NCBI GenBank assembly: GCA_023614405.1
Contig: CM042686.1
Span: 465,156,740-465,220,739, forward strand
Direction of reading: 5' to 3'
Source of the DNA: Avena insularis
Lineage: Eukaryota > Streptophyta > Magnoliopsida > Poales > Poaceae
DNA length: 64,000 nt
The notes under the pieces were generated by a model. That model was not told the DNA's origin. It made no database searches and saw nothing but the letters and a program-made list of their open reading frames with translations. Of this stretch, positions 31,954-42,728 are shown in pieces (the first letter of the stretch is position 1; each line of letters starts with the position of its first letter). The translations under genes and the position numbers were made by a program.

Positions 31954-32559
31954 TAAACCTTCTGTATACATCAAAAAATTCTATTTCTTCGTGAATTCTT
32001 TCTTAACCTGGAACTTAGCGAAACACCATGTTTTGACTGAAAAATGACAGATTAAATTTTCGACCAACATTTAGCATGTATAAAATGGGATTTAAGTACA
32101 ACCGAGTTATGCAACACATAGTAACAATAAATTCTACCTTTTAAAATTTTCAACAAGATTACTCTAATAGCAAGACATGTGAATAATAAAAGTGCCAATG
32201 CAACATGAATGCAACTAGACTCAAGACAAAAAAAACTATGAAAGACGCCTAATTAATTCCGGGTTGACTCCCGGGAAGTGCTCTCTTTAAAGCCATAAAG
32301 CCAGGCTAGGATGCTCCATACATTACCCACCTGCATCCCAAGGGATATCAACTCGAGGTGAGGTTGTACATACCAGCTTGGAGCATCTTGAAGTAGAGTT
32401 CGGTCAGAGTCGTACCCGCTTACGGTGCATCGACATCATGTAGATGAACAAGTTCTCGCTTTCAAGCGAGTGTTAATGCACCAAGCTTGGTGAACATGCC
32501 TCCGTGTATAGCTACAATGAGAGAATTTGAGATTCATATAAAATTTTTAAATATTTACT

Positions 32560-33424
32560 TTAGTTACCTGTGTAGGGGAACACTTCATAGTATTCTTCCT
32601 TCATAGCAGGGAGTTCAGGACCCTGCATGTTAGTATAGCAAGGTTCTATCTCTAGTTCATTATTATTAATGCTCTCCGTATGAGTGTCTAGGCACAAGGC
32701 CTCCGCGGAACAATCATCAATAGTTTTAGCATCATAAAAATCACTACTAAAGTGAGAGGCATCACATACAAAAGTTTTAGTGTGACTGTCTTTGTCAACC
32801 TCACCTTTTTTCCTCCTTTTCATCGACTAGTGTTTTAACAGCAATGATAGAATCAAAAGTAGGAGTCGAAGGTGTGAGCGGGTGATCAATCCGTTCTTCC
32901 TCCTTGTGCTCCTTTTCCTCTTCGATCTTTAATGAATTCCGCAAAAGGTTATCTTTCTCCATGGTGGTTTTAGACCGCTTCAAATAATATAATACCAATG
33001 CATTATTACTTAAATTATTGTCACAAAAGAGGTATATAAGGTATACTAAATTAAAAACTCCATCAAGTGCTTCACTTTCAACATCAATACTTCCTAGTCT
33101 AAATAATATTTCAGATTCACCTTTGAAAAGAACGTATTCTAGTACTTCCAAAATAGCATAGGATTTATCTCTATTATAATTTGCTAGAGTAGGATTGTTG
33201 GAACACTTACATTGAAAATTAAGGTGGTCATCTGTTATACAAATTGTGCAATAAGATCCATCATTAGCATGCAACCATAATGAATGCATTTCCAATTGGT
33301 CCACCAATTTCTTTATCAGCTCATGTCTAGCAACCAGGCTTGATGAACTTGAATCCTTTATCTCCTCCAATGCTTGTATTATTTGTTGAACAAAATTTAA
33401 CTCGGAAGACATGATTAGTAGCAA
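32560..33424 (-). CDS. Unrecognised ORF of element A, in the gag position
   Basis: Two overlapping minus-strand frames (33424-32801, 207 codons; 32823-32560, 87 codons) probably form one frameshifted gene of about 290 codons. The first has an N-terminal Leu-rich helical part (MSSELNFVQQIIQALEEIKD), a Cys cluster (CTICITDDHLNFQCKC) and an acidic Lys/Glu-rich C-terminal part (KIEEEKEHKEEERID). It lies just inside the primer-binding site, where gag would be, but I see no capsid or zinc-knuckle motif. The function is unknown. It may be an adaptor or structural protein of a non-autonomous family, or a captured host sequence. Confidence 0.45.
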
Positions 33425-33535
33425 TAGATTTTATAAATTTTTGGTTCTGTAATTTTTTTGTTTTCAATATAAAGCAGTAAGATAATAGAAACAAACAGAA
33501 ATAAACTATGTGTGAGTAGATAACCGAATGCTTTG

Positions 33536-33554
33536 ATCCCCCGCAACAGTGCCA
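33536..33554 (-). promoter_or_regulatory. Primer-binding site of element A (minus strand)
   Basis: On the minus strand TTGGCACTGTTGCGGGGGA, a variant of the TGGCGCCGTTGCCGGGGA sites of related grass gypsy elements, immediately inside the right LTR. Confidence 0.65.
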
Positions 33555-33557
33555 ATT

Positions 33558-35379
33558 TGATGGGCTGGGTTCCTGCACCAAAACAGGGTTATTGTAGTAC
33601 CTGTAGCAGCAAATATTTAAAAAGTTTGTCCCGGTGGGAGCTCGGCGAACACGACCCTCGCAACCGCGTTGTCAATGGGACCAGGTTCGCACCCAAACCG
33701 TGGTTTGGAAATAGCCTATTCTATAAGTTAATAGGATAAATGAATTTAATGTGTTTTGTAATAACTACTACTAGGAGTGCAAGAAAACTAGAACAAAAGT
33801 AAAACTAAAAAGAGGTGAATGCAATGAGATTAAATATTAATATTATGATTCCTCAAGTAATGTTGTGTATACCGGTGTGCATGATAAGTGTTTATGGAAT
33901 AGTTGTTAAATATAATTGTGGCGGTCCTTCATATATCGTTGTCTCCCACTGTTGGTAAGTGGCAACTAGACAACTCAATTGTCCACACCCTCTTTGGACA
34001 TGGATCATCTCGTAAGAGAATAGTGTATTAAGGTAACAAGACCAATCAATTTAAACCAGAGCAAAGCCATTAAGTTCTATGGACAACCGTACTCCTAAGC
34101 AAGTGTGCTAGTCACAAGATATCCTGTATGTCACTTTGGGGTCAAGCAATTCGCAACACTATATATATATCTATATCATGAGTGATCTTGAGAAATTAAA
34201 TCTTAATGGGTGGTGCATCCTAAGCTGCTATTGCCTCCACAAATCACTTATAGCAAATAGCCTATTAGTTCTACCCATGAACTTGTCAGGCCCATAGACG
34301 AGTAGAGACTAATGATATGTTTTGTGAAACTCCGTGAATCCCTAGTAAATTCCTCAACAATGGATTGGATGTCTCCAATCACTATAATAATATCATGAAT
34401 AGAACCATGTAAATAGAAAGCACAAACATATTAATTAATAAGAACACACCACACTTCAATTACTCAAATCATCATAACATTAATAAAACGGAGTTCAAGC
34501 CATGTTACAACCCATCACAGAGATCATGATGGGGAAGGATGAAAGAGTAGCGTCGATGGAGATGGTGGCATTAGCGTGGTGATGGCGGCGTCTTCCTTCT
34601 CCTCCTCTTCTTGCTTGGATGGCTTGATGGTGTTGATGGAGATCTAGATCTTGGTGGAGTTGTAGAGGCTATGGAGACGACATGGCGGCAGGGCGCCACC
34701 GTGGAGGCAGTAGATGGGATCTAGATCTTATATATGGTGTATGGAGGCTTCCTTGGGTCCTCCCTCCTTTATATAGGCCTTGGGTGTTCCCTAGGGTTCC
34801 CCCAATACCATCATATGACTTAGGGAAGGTTCTGAAGCTTTTCTGGGGCGAAATCCCGTCGTTTCCGACCCTTTGTACAACTATACAGGTGCAACTATAC
34901 GGCCGGAATTATTGCTCCGGTCATATAGTTGCTCGTTAAACCGTGTGTACTCTTTAGTATTTTGGTCGCCATTTCTTTATATGAACTCCTTTTGGGGTGT
35001 TCTTGGGCTCGTTGAGTTCATATCATCGAGGGATACAACCCTGTGGTCTTGGATCTTTATTTTGAGAAGTTGGAAAAATTCACTTTCCCAACATCTCAAA
35101 TGGCTAAGTCTGGTCCCTGCAGCTCCTCCATACTATGCTCTCTTTGTTCCTTTTGCCTTTGTTTTATCCATAATCATCATCAACACCTACACACATGTCA
35201 AAGACAAAGAAGAGGGATAAAATTCTACCTAAACTACTAAATATGCACAACTCATATTGAATTTAATAAAAGCAAGTAATCATGCATATCAGGCATAGCA
35301 ATAGTTCGATGGAGCATGATATGATAGGCAAATGACACAATTTATATAGATAAAAAGTGGTGTATTATCACAGCCATCA
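33558..35379 (-). repeat. Right LTR of element A (5' LTR on the minus strand)
   Basis: 1822 bp, TGATGGGC...AGCCATCA, highly similar to the left LTR with scattered substitutions and small deletions (for example near 34560, where a GGTGATGATGGC-like stretch is missing). Minus-strand TATA box at about 34768-34776. Confidence 0.88.
34877..34931. repeat. Promoter-proximal palindrome in the right LTR of element A
   Basis: ACAACTATACAGG mirrors CCGGTCATATAGTTG, with GCAACTATACGGCCGG inside. Same position relative to the TATA box as in the left LTR. Confidence 0.8.
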
Positions 35380-35866
35380 CATGGCTCGGGAATGCACCAA
35401 GTATGAGAGCCTGCCTCGGACTCGCCACACGACTGCCTTTCCAAGGCAAGGGGTGACACGTTACAAACAACATACAAACATCCTCACCTACCTTGGGCAT
35501 GCGACTAGAACGGACAATCACCATGCTTGGGGATTCGCCTAACAGACCCCGGCCGCGTCCGGGAAAATAGCCAAGTATAGAGCACCCCTTGGGGTCGCCA
35601 AGCGAGTGGCTCCACGAGCCACAGCGAGTCAACTCTGGTTAACCTAACAGCCTAACACAAACAAACATACATATACGCGAGGTCAACCCTACTAAAGGGC
35701 GGACGCGCTCGGGGACTCGCACAACCAAAAATACAAACATAAAAAAATCACAAAGCAATGCGAGTCAATTGACCTTTTTTACTTCAGCAACAAAATATAT
35801 TGTTCATCATTGAGGTACATTACAAAAGCGGTCAGTCGCCACGAATAATGCCCTAGGGCAATTCCC
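35380..35866 (+). other. Tat-type element internal spacer after element A
   Basis: Resumes the Tat-type element interrupted at 27687. No gene seen. Contains a degraded and a perfect copy of the CTCGGGGACT word (35526-35535 and 35708-35717). Confidence 0.5.
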
Positions 35867-37030
35867 TCACTCTGCAGGTTTCGACGAAGAAGCGCGACCA
35901 TCACCCTTGACCTGGACATACGGCTCCCAAGGGTTTGACGGGTACGTCGTCAACTGCTTCGCCAATGACGACCGGAAGGGCTGCTCCGACTTCAGGTCAC
36001 GGTACTCCGGTTCGGAGTCGCCTGGCGCCAACACTATCTCTTGGTACGGTAGCAGATCACCCATCGCCAATACCCGCTCCGCCAACAGAGCAGCCTTGGT
36101 GGTCATCCTGAGCACCTCCGCGATATCCACCAAGCCAGTCGCCGAGGGATACCCGCTGGTGACATCGTCGAGGTCGAAGTCGTCAGGGAAGTGAGCGAGC
36201 CCAAGACTAAGCGCCATGGTGGCCCCGCACTGGAAGGCCGATCGTGCCATCCACTCGATGACAACAGGCGCCTCTTCAAGGTAGGGCCAAACCTCCGTCA
36301 GCCCCCCAGGAATAACTTCGGTGGGGGAGATCCCATGAAGAATAGCCTGGACGCACAACACCAAAGCGGTGACCACGTTCACCACCACCGTCACGCATTG
36401 CGAGGCGTAAAAGGTCTGCACCACCGGGTCGCTTTGACCTATCACGGCTACAATGTCAGAAAATCAAGATCACGAGAAAGAAAACTAGTGGACTCACCCG
36501 CTCGGGGACTAACCCGCTCGGGGACTCGCCAGATACTAGAAAGAAGAAGGAGTAGAAGAAGGTGATTCTCGCCAAGGAGTTTGTGGCAGCTCTCGGTCAC
36601 GAACTTCTCTAGCGCGGCCAGTTTCTCTTGCAACCCAAGGATGAATGAGTCGGAGGCCTTCCGCTCATCCTCCGCAGCCTTGGCCCTCTCTTCAGAAGAA
36701 ACCATCACAGCCTTCGCCGCTTCCAGCTCATTCACCAGTGAGCCGACCCACTCCTCTATCGCGGCCAACGTCACCTTCGCAGCATCCAGCTCGGTGACCG
36801 GAACATATCCCTCGCGGGCCTTGGCAATTGCAGCAGGAAGATCATCTAAAGGATAAGAGGACCACCGTTCAATCTTTGCACAACATCAGAAGTCCAAAAT
36901 CATCAAGATAAAATCAACTCACCAGCAGATGCTTGGAGTTGCCGGTTGACTTCCTATGCAATCTGCAGGTTGCGTTCCAGGCGTTCCTTCACGGCCTGTT
37001 GATGGCTCAATGCACGGCACCCAGAAAAGT
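35867..37030 (-). pseudogene. C-terminal half of the antisense ORF of the Tat-type element
   Basis: Minus-strand coding-like sequence. A coiled-coil stretch (EWVGSLVNELEAAKAVMVSSE, EKLAALEKFV) lies in 36448-36774. A second frame, 36445-35867 (192 codons), carries hydrophobic segments and FPDDFDLDDVTSGYP, and ends at SSSKPAE. The N-terminal half lies at 39787-42151, with a truncated gypsy fragment between. Family knowledge: several Tat elements encode an antisense ORF between pol and the 3' LTR, annotated in plants as 'putative gypsy-type transposon' proteins; its role is unknown. Stops between the frames suggest decay or unspliced introns. Confidence 0.6.
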
Positions 37031-37032
37031 GT

Positions 37033-39797
37033 TGATGGCTCGTGGTTGATGTAGAGCTTGTTGGGAACCCCAAGAGGAAGGTATGATGAGCACAGCAGCA
37101 AGTTTCCCTCAGTTATGAAACCAAGGTTTAATCGAACCAGTAGGAGCAAGGAAAAACCCCAAAGGTGTTACTAGCTGAGCTTTGGCAGGGCGCACTACTG
37201 ATGCTAGTAGCAACGTGGAGACCTGCACAACACAACCTCAGAACTTTGTCCCCAACTTGTGATGAGGTTGTCAATCTCACCGTGTTTTGCGAAAAACAAA
37301 GGATTAAACGTATCGAATGGAAAGAAGTAAAAGTTTGCAGAAAGTAAACACAAAGCAGTAAAAGATTGTAGATTGTATGTAAAAGACAAAGGACCGGGAT
37401 CCATAGTTCACTAGAGGTGGCTCTCCTTAGATAGATAACATGCTGGCTAAACAAATTACAGCGGGGCAATTGACAAACACCGAGAAAGCAATAGACTCCT
37501 TTGAGACTTGATTGGGCATTACAACATAATACATAGACCGCCATCCAACTGCATCTATGACTAATAATCCACCTTCAGGTTATCATCCGAACCCCCTCCA
37601 ATATTAAGTTGCAAGCAACAGATTATTGCTTTATGAACTGCGTGTAAAGTAAACAATACGATTGTTCTATGAACAAAGGATTGTTGTTTTCTCCCTAGTA
37701 GCAACAACACATCTAGTACCTTAGAGATTTCTGTCACTTCCCTAGATTACCAGAGGCATGAACCCACTATCGAGCATAAATACTAACTCTTGGAGTTGCT
37801 AGCATCTACTTGGCCAAGATAGCTACTAACAACGGAAAGCATGCAAGATCTCAAATAACAAAGACATGATAGAATCAATAATCAATCTGAAATAGCATCT
37901 CAATATCCATCGGATCCCCGCAAACACAACATGCAGAATTACAAATAGATGATCTTGATCATGAACGGAGCTCACAAGATCTATACATGAAAGCACAAAG
38001 GAGGAGAAACCAGCCATCTAGCTACTACATGGATCTGTAGTCCAAGGATGAACTACTCACGCATCACACCGGAGGCTTGCATGGTGATGAAGAAGGCCTC
38101 CAGGGTCAAATCCCCTCTCCGTGAGGTGCGGAAGAGCTTGATCCCTCCGATCTAGGGATTGAGATGACGGACTCTGAGACTCTTCGTGGATTTTTGATCG
38201 GGTACTTAGGGTTTTCGTCCCGAGGGCAATATATAGGCGGAAGGAGAGGCCGAGGGGGTGCCGGGAGCAGCCACACCACCCCCTGGCGCGGGCCAGGCCT
38301 GGGCGCGCGGCCAGGTGGTGTGGTGGCTCCCTAGCCCTTCTCCGTCTCGTATTCTGGCACTTGATCCCTTCCAGAAAAATAGGCACTTTTGGCTTTTGTT
38401 CCGTCCAATTCCGAGAATATTCATTTTCTGACTTTCCTGGAACCAAAAACAGCAGAAAATAGGCAGCTGGCACTGTGGCTCTTGTTAATAGGTTAGTCCA
38501 ATAAATCATATGAAAAGTACTCCAAAGTTGGAACAAAACACAAGAAAGTGGATAAAACCAAGCATGGAACATCCAAAATTATAGATACATTTGCAATGTA
38601 TCAACATCCCCAAGCTTAACTCCTGCTCGTCCTCGAGTAGGTAAGTGATAAAAGGAGAATAATTTTTGAGGTGACATGCACCATCAAAGACTTGATCAAA
38701 GTATTTGCAAAACATTCAAAGCTGGGATCATAGTACTTCAATCATAACATGAAAGACAAAGTTATAGCAATAAGACAAAGAAACTGTGAAGCAACATGAA
38801 AAGGCACAAACAAAAGATTCATGAATAACATGCTTTGCAAGACGTTTGTTTGTTTCACATAAAGAAAACATAGCATAATAGTATTCAGCTTGTCCCTCAA
38901 TAGAGTAGCAAATATAAATGCATAGGACACCTTCAAAGTTCATAAGAGTGACTAGATACAATAGTTTCAAACAAACAATAACAAGTTATGCATCAATAAA
39001 CTAGTCTTGGGACAATGCACATAGAACTAAGAATGGCCACTATGCTCTCAAAGTAGGTGCATAAAGATAGAAGGTGGAGACTCAATATAATGGTGGAAGA
39101 AAGGCCTTTTGTAAAAGTAAGTAGGGATTCAAGTCTCATAAAGAGCTTCCCAAAATTATGGTACTTATAGCTTTTAGCTCTCATTGCCCCTATCATAAGC
39201 ATCTTGAAGTGATTAAGGTTAAAGTGAACAAACTATGGTGTACATGCTTGACGAAGTATAAGTCAGAAATCTCATGTCCCTTATATACGAGGGCCGCTCC
39301 TCATGCTACTCAAGTTTAGTCATCGGTAAGTTCTTGTCATTGTAAGTACATGTGTATCATTGAGAACCGCCAACGGGGTACCCCTTGCCCGATGATACGG
39401 AAGAATCTCCATATCAAAATGACAAGGCAAGCAGACAATGAGCATCTCATCATTCTTCTTATTTACCATGGGAATATGGTGCTTTTTTCTCTCTTTCCTC
39501 TTTTCATAGTATCTCTTTTTTTCTTTTTTTCTCAATATAGGACTCTTTTTTTATAAGAAGAATGCTTCATAGACAGCTCATTATGGTTACGCTGCAGGTT
39601 TCTACCATGTCAGCATGGATTAGACCAGACCCTGCATTTCTCTAACACATATACATAACTCCATGGACTTACAAGCTCCCCTTTCATTTCACACCGACGA
39701 CATCCATATACAAAAGAGCATGATATCAACTAGGTATAAGTACCAAGTGCAATGTTGAAAGCGTTCCCCATGAAAGCATGGTTCTGCTAATTCCCAT
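37033..39797 (-). mobile_element. Truncated gypsy element of the element-C family, minus strand
   Basis: Positions 37033-38605 are an LTR (TGATGGCTCGTGGTTG ... TGCAATGTATCA) matching those at 52073 and 57511. Positions 38606-39797 match the internal sequence 53649-54845 next to the left LTR of element C, including the complement of its purine tract (CCCCAAGCTT, 38608-38617). Similarity stops abruptly at GCTAATTCCC (39788-39797); the remaining interior and other LTR are absent. The 15 bases left of the LTR (CCCAGAAAAGTGT) resemble the primer-site flank in element C (GCCAGAAAAATGCT). Confidence 0.82.
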
Positions 39798-42151
39798 GAA
39801 ATTCAGTGATTAGACCCTCGGGGACTGGACATACCTGTATAGCAGCACCTAACATGCTCTGAAGCTTGCTCGCATCCGTTGAAGCAACCACGAATGATGT
39901 GCGCCCGCGACGTTGCCTGGCGTTGCCATAAACAACCTTAGGAACTTGTGGCGACTGTGTTCTAGTAGCCGCGGCAAAGTGGCGAGGGAACGTCGCGGCC
40001 GTCATTGCCGGAGTGCTGGCTGTAGGCACCGGCGCCTCTGTTGGCATGGTTAGTTTGCTTGGCTACGAGCTAGCGGCCAATTCACTTCAGCAGGAATGGC
40101 GGAACCGCTCTTCCCCATGTCTTCTTCCGCCATGGTAGCAGAGTCACCCTCCTTCCTCCTCTTTGCGCCTTCACCCGGCGTGTTGGCTTCGGCGGCCTTC
40201 CTCTTCCTGGAAGGGTCGACCTCCCCCTCGTTGTCGACTGGCGGAACCTTGGCCACCGAAGGGCGGCCGATCTTCTTGGCACCAGTCCTATAAGATCAAA
40301 CATGATCAATGACCTGACAATACAAGAATGCGCCAAGACATGAGAAATGAAACATTACAAACTTACTTGGCAACAGGGAGAACCCACAAGCCAGTGTTGA
40401 TGTGGGCAGGCTTCTCCTACTCCGGGCCCAACCGATGTGTGAGCTCTTTCTCGAACACACTCATGGCCTACGACACCGCAGGATTCTTCGACGTCAAGGT
40501 TGCGGCGTTAGGAATCTCTGGCCTGGAAGAAACAGGCGCCTCCTTCGGCGGCGGGGTTCCTGACCCCGTGGTTGCAGCAGTCCCTGGCTCCGGGGTCGTC
40601 GAGGCTATCAGTGCGATCGTGGCAAGTGGAACCGCCGATTCCACGATCGCATCCATGGCCACCATCTCCATCATTGGATTTCGATCCTCCAGAATCTTGG
40701 TCGTAACCTCGGCCTCCTCCTTATCGGTCTCCTTGTCCGACTCAAACACTGCCACCGACCTGGGTGGTGATGACTGCTTCATCACCGACTTCTTCATGGG
40801 CGACTTCGGCTTTGGTGCAGGCTTCGTCGGCGTAGGCACGAGCCGAGATATGTGCTCTTGCACAAGGTCATTATCACTATCGCGCTCCTCGAGGTTGCGG
40901 CTTGCCTCGATTTCACATTGTTTTTGCTCGCGGGTCTTTCGAGCTGCGGGCACGGGCACGGTGACCTCCATTACTTCCTCCTCACTATCGGAGGATCCTT
41001 CTTCCTCCTCTTCAAGCTCCTTGGGAACCTCTTCGGCGAGCGGAGGGAGCCAATTCTTGAGGACTTGGAACAACTAGCAAATACAGAAGGAATAACGGTC
41101 AATCGGCAAATGCGACCAAAATAATGCGACTTCATAAATGAAACTACAAGACAAAGAGACTCACTATAGGGTCCTGGCGCTTCCTGGCGGTATACGGGGC
41201 AAGCCCGGCCTTCGGGTCAGAGTACTCCGCGTTTGTGATCTTCTTCAGCGCGGCGATATAGTCCTTGGTGTCCCACTCCACCTTGCTCGCCTTCGTGACA
41301 TCGTCCTTGCCGGTGTACTAGTACATCCAGTGGGCTTGGGTGGCTAATGGAACCAGCCGCCGCCCGAGCGAGCAATTGTACAAGTTGATGGTCTCCAAGC
41401 CCTCCTTCTTTAGCTCCTGGATCTGGGTCAGCATCTCATCCACGGCCATCCTCTGGTCATCAGGGAGGTTGGTCGCAGACAGCCGGCATGGCTCACTCCT
41501 CTTGGCGGTGTACATCAGGAGCGCCACCTCACCATCAGGGGTGGATTCCATCACATAGAACTAGAACTTTTTCCACTTTCTTGCAGCCTTCTTCGGCAAC
41601 ATTAGCTTCAAGAACTTGGCCTTGGGCTTTAGCTAGAAGGTGACTCCGCCTACCACCAGGACCGGCAGCCCACCCCTTCGCGGCTAAGGTGACCGTGGAA
41701 AAGGTCCAGCCATAAGGGGAAGTAGGGGCGGCATACAAGATAACATTCGTAGAAGGCAACAAAGATCGCGAGCTGCTCCACGCTATGCGGCCTCAGATCT
41801 GACGGCTTGATTGCGTAATACACGTAGAACTGTCGGAAGAAAATTGAGGAGGGGACCCCCAGCCCCCTCTCTAGATGGCTCTGGAAATAGATGAACTCCC
41901 TGAGGTGGGGCTTGGGTTCCGTCTCGCTCGACGCGGGGATTCGCCAATGCCCTTTGCAAAGGATGCTTGCGTCCTGGAAAGACTTCAGGGAGGCGGTGGT
42001 GCACTTTGATTTGCCCCACAGATCCTTCGGAGGCGCCATCAGAGAAAAACAAAGCCGCTCGGTCCAAAGATTTGGGATCGGGAGAAGTTGGGGAGACTGA
42101 AGGTGTACGGGGCGGAGAAATGTAGAGAAGATTTGCAACTCCCCTTGCCAT
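39787..42151 (-). pseudogene. N-terminal half of the antisense ORF of the Tat-type element ('gypsy-type transposon' domain)
   Basis: Read on the minus strand from about 42151. The region 42138-41650 holds the conserved domain: GHWRIPASSETEPKPHLREF, then FRQFYVYYAIKPSDLRPHS and FVAFYECYLVCRPYFPLWLDLF, the pattern of the plant 'putative gypsy-type transposon' family. It continues through 41554-41318 (LPDDQRMAVDEMLTQIQELK), an acidic Ser/Glu-rich frame 41073-40468 (EEVPKELEEEEEGSSDSEEE, PAPKPKSPMKKSV), a Lys/Arg-rich frame 40256-40050 (DPSRKRKAAE) and 40047-39787. It needs frame changes between segments, from introns or decay. It is antisense to gag-pol and would be transcribed from outside or from a 3' LTR antisense promoter. 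Confidence 0.68.
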
Positions 42152-42493
42152 TCTCCTTATAAAGCCGCGCTACCTGCCAATCCCGGGGTAGCCGTTACTT
42201 CACGGTAATTTCGCCAAAGTTACCGTTGGATTACCCAACGGCTAGTTTGACCAACCTAACAGTCCAACTTCATTCACCTGACTCGCCTGCTTGTGCACCT
42301 CATCCATTCGACTGGGTGCAGCGACTCGAGCATAATTCCATTCGCCGATGCTACGACTAAATACGCCCTGGAGAAACTCCTTTCTTCATTGAGGGAGTCC
42401 ATTGCCAATACGATTGGGCATCCAAATTGGACTCGGCTACTCCGACTGCCAAATGAACACCTGCGTTGAACCAACATTGTCCTCGGGGACTAC
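42152..42493 (+). other. Leader of the antisense ORF and 3' end of the Tat-type interior
   Basis: Non-coding sequence between the antisense ORF start and the 3' LTR. A polypurine-tract-like CCTCGGGGACTAC (42481-42493) abuts the LTR and would prime plus-strand DNA synthesis. Read on the minus strand, a TTATAAGGAG stretch near 42160 is a candidate TATA box for the antisense ORF. Confidence 0.5.
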
Positions 42494-42728
42494 TGATGGG
42501 GATATGCCGAAGGGGGTATGCCCAGCAGGATGTTTCGACTAGACCAGGGCCTTTGCAAGTGGGTCTACAGGACGGCGACTAGAATGCGACTGATAAGGAT
42601 CCTGGAGACTAGAAGCTGAAGGCCCAGAAGCATAGTTAGGCCAAGTCAAATTAGGTCAAATCCTCCGAGTTCTTAACTGATTCGGTTGTATATCTGTAAA
42701 CCCTAGTGAGGTACCCCCTATATAAACC
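42494..42728 (+). repeat. 3' LTR of the Tat-type element, left 235 bp only
   Basis: Matches the 5' LTR from its start (TGATGGGGATATGCCGAAGG) to its TATA region (CCCCTATATAAACC), then is broken at 42729 by another LTR. The remaining about 250 bp (starting CTCCCTAGGGTACTC in the 5' LTR) was not found in the window and should lie to the right. Confidence 0.9.

Larger units (their letters stand above)
27688..35379 (-). mobile_element. Element A: non-autonomous gypsy-type LTR element, minus strand, 7.7 kb
   Basis: Two LTRs (27688-29527 and 33558-35379) start TGATGGGCTGGGTTCC and end CATCA. Flanks CGTGG (27683-27687) and CATGG (35380-35384) are a 5-bp target duplication with one mismatch. The minus orientation is set by the complement of a primer-binding site beside the right LTR (TCCCCCGCAACAGTGCCAA, 33536-33554) and by a TATA box readable on the minus strand of each LTR. 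The interior holds one unrecognised ORF and a palindrome array but no protease, RT or integrase, so it would need proteins from a related element. Confidence 0.88.
19011..42728 (+). mobile_element. Tat-type Ty3/gypsy retrotransposon with nested insertions; right end cut
   Basis: The 5' LTR (19011-19496) and a partial 3' LTR (42494-42728) are near-identical where they overlap. Between them are a primer-binding site, gag, protease, RT, RNase H, a second archaeal-type RNase H and integrase on the + strand, then a long antisense ORF. Dual RNase H and a 3' antisense ORF are characteristic of the Tat lineage (Retand, RIRE2, Grande). Insertions: solo LTR 20647-22020, element A 27688-35379 and a truncated gypsy fragment 37033-39797. 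Without these the element is about 12 kb. The empty site (AGCAACTTTTCACC near 14852) marks the left junction. Many stops and frameshifts make it non-autonomous now. Confidence 0.88.

Noticed and set aside
40328..41077. 249-codon plus-strand frame rich in Ser
   Set aside because: Shadow of the acidic minus-strand segment of the antisense ORF, whose neighbours continue on the minus strand.
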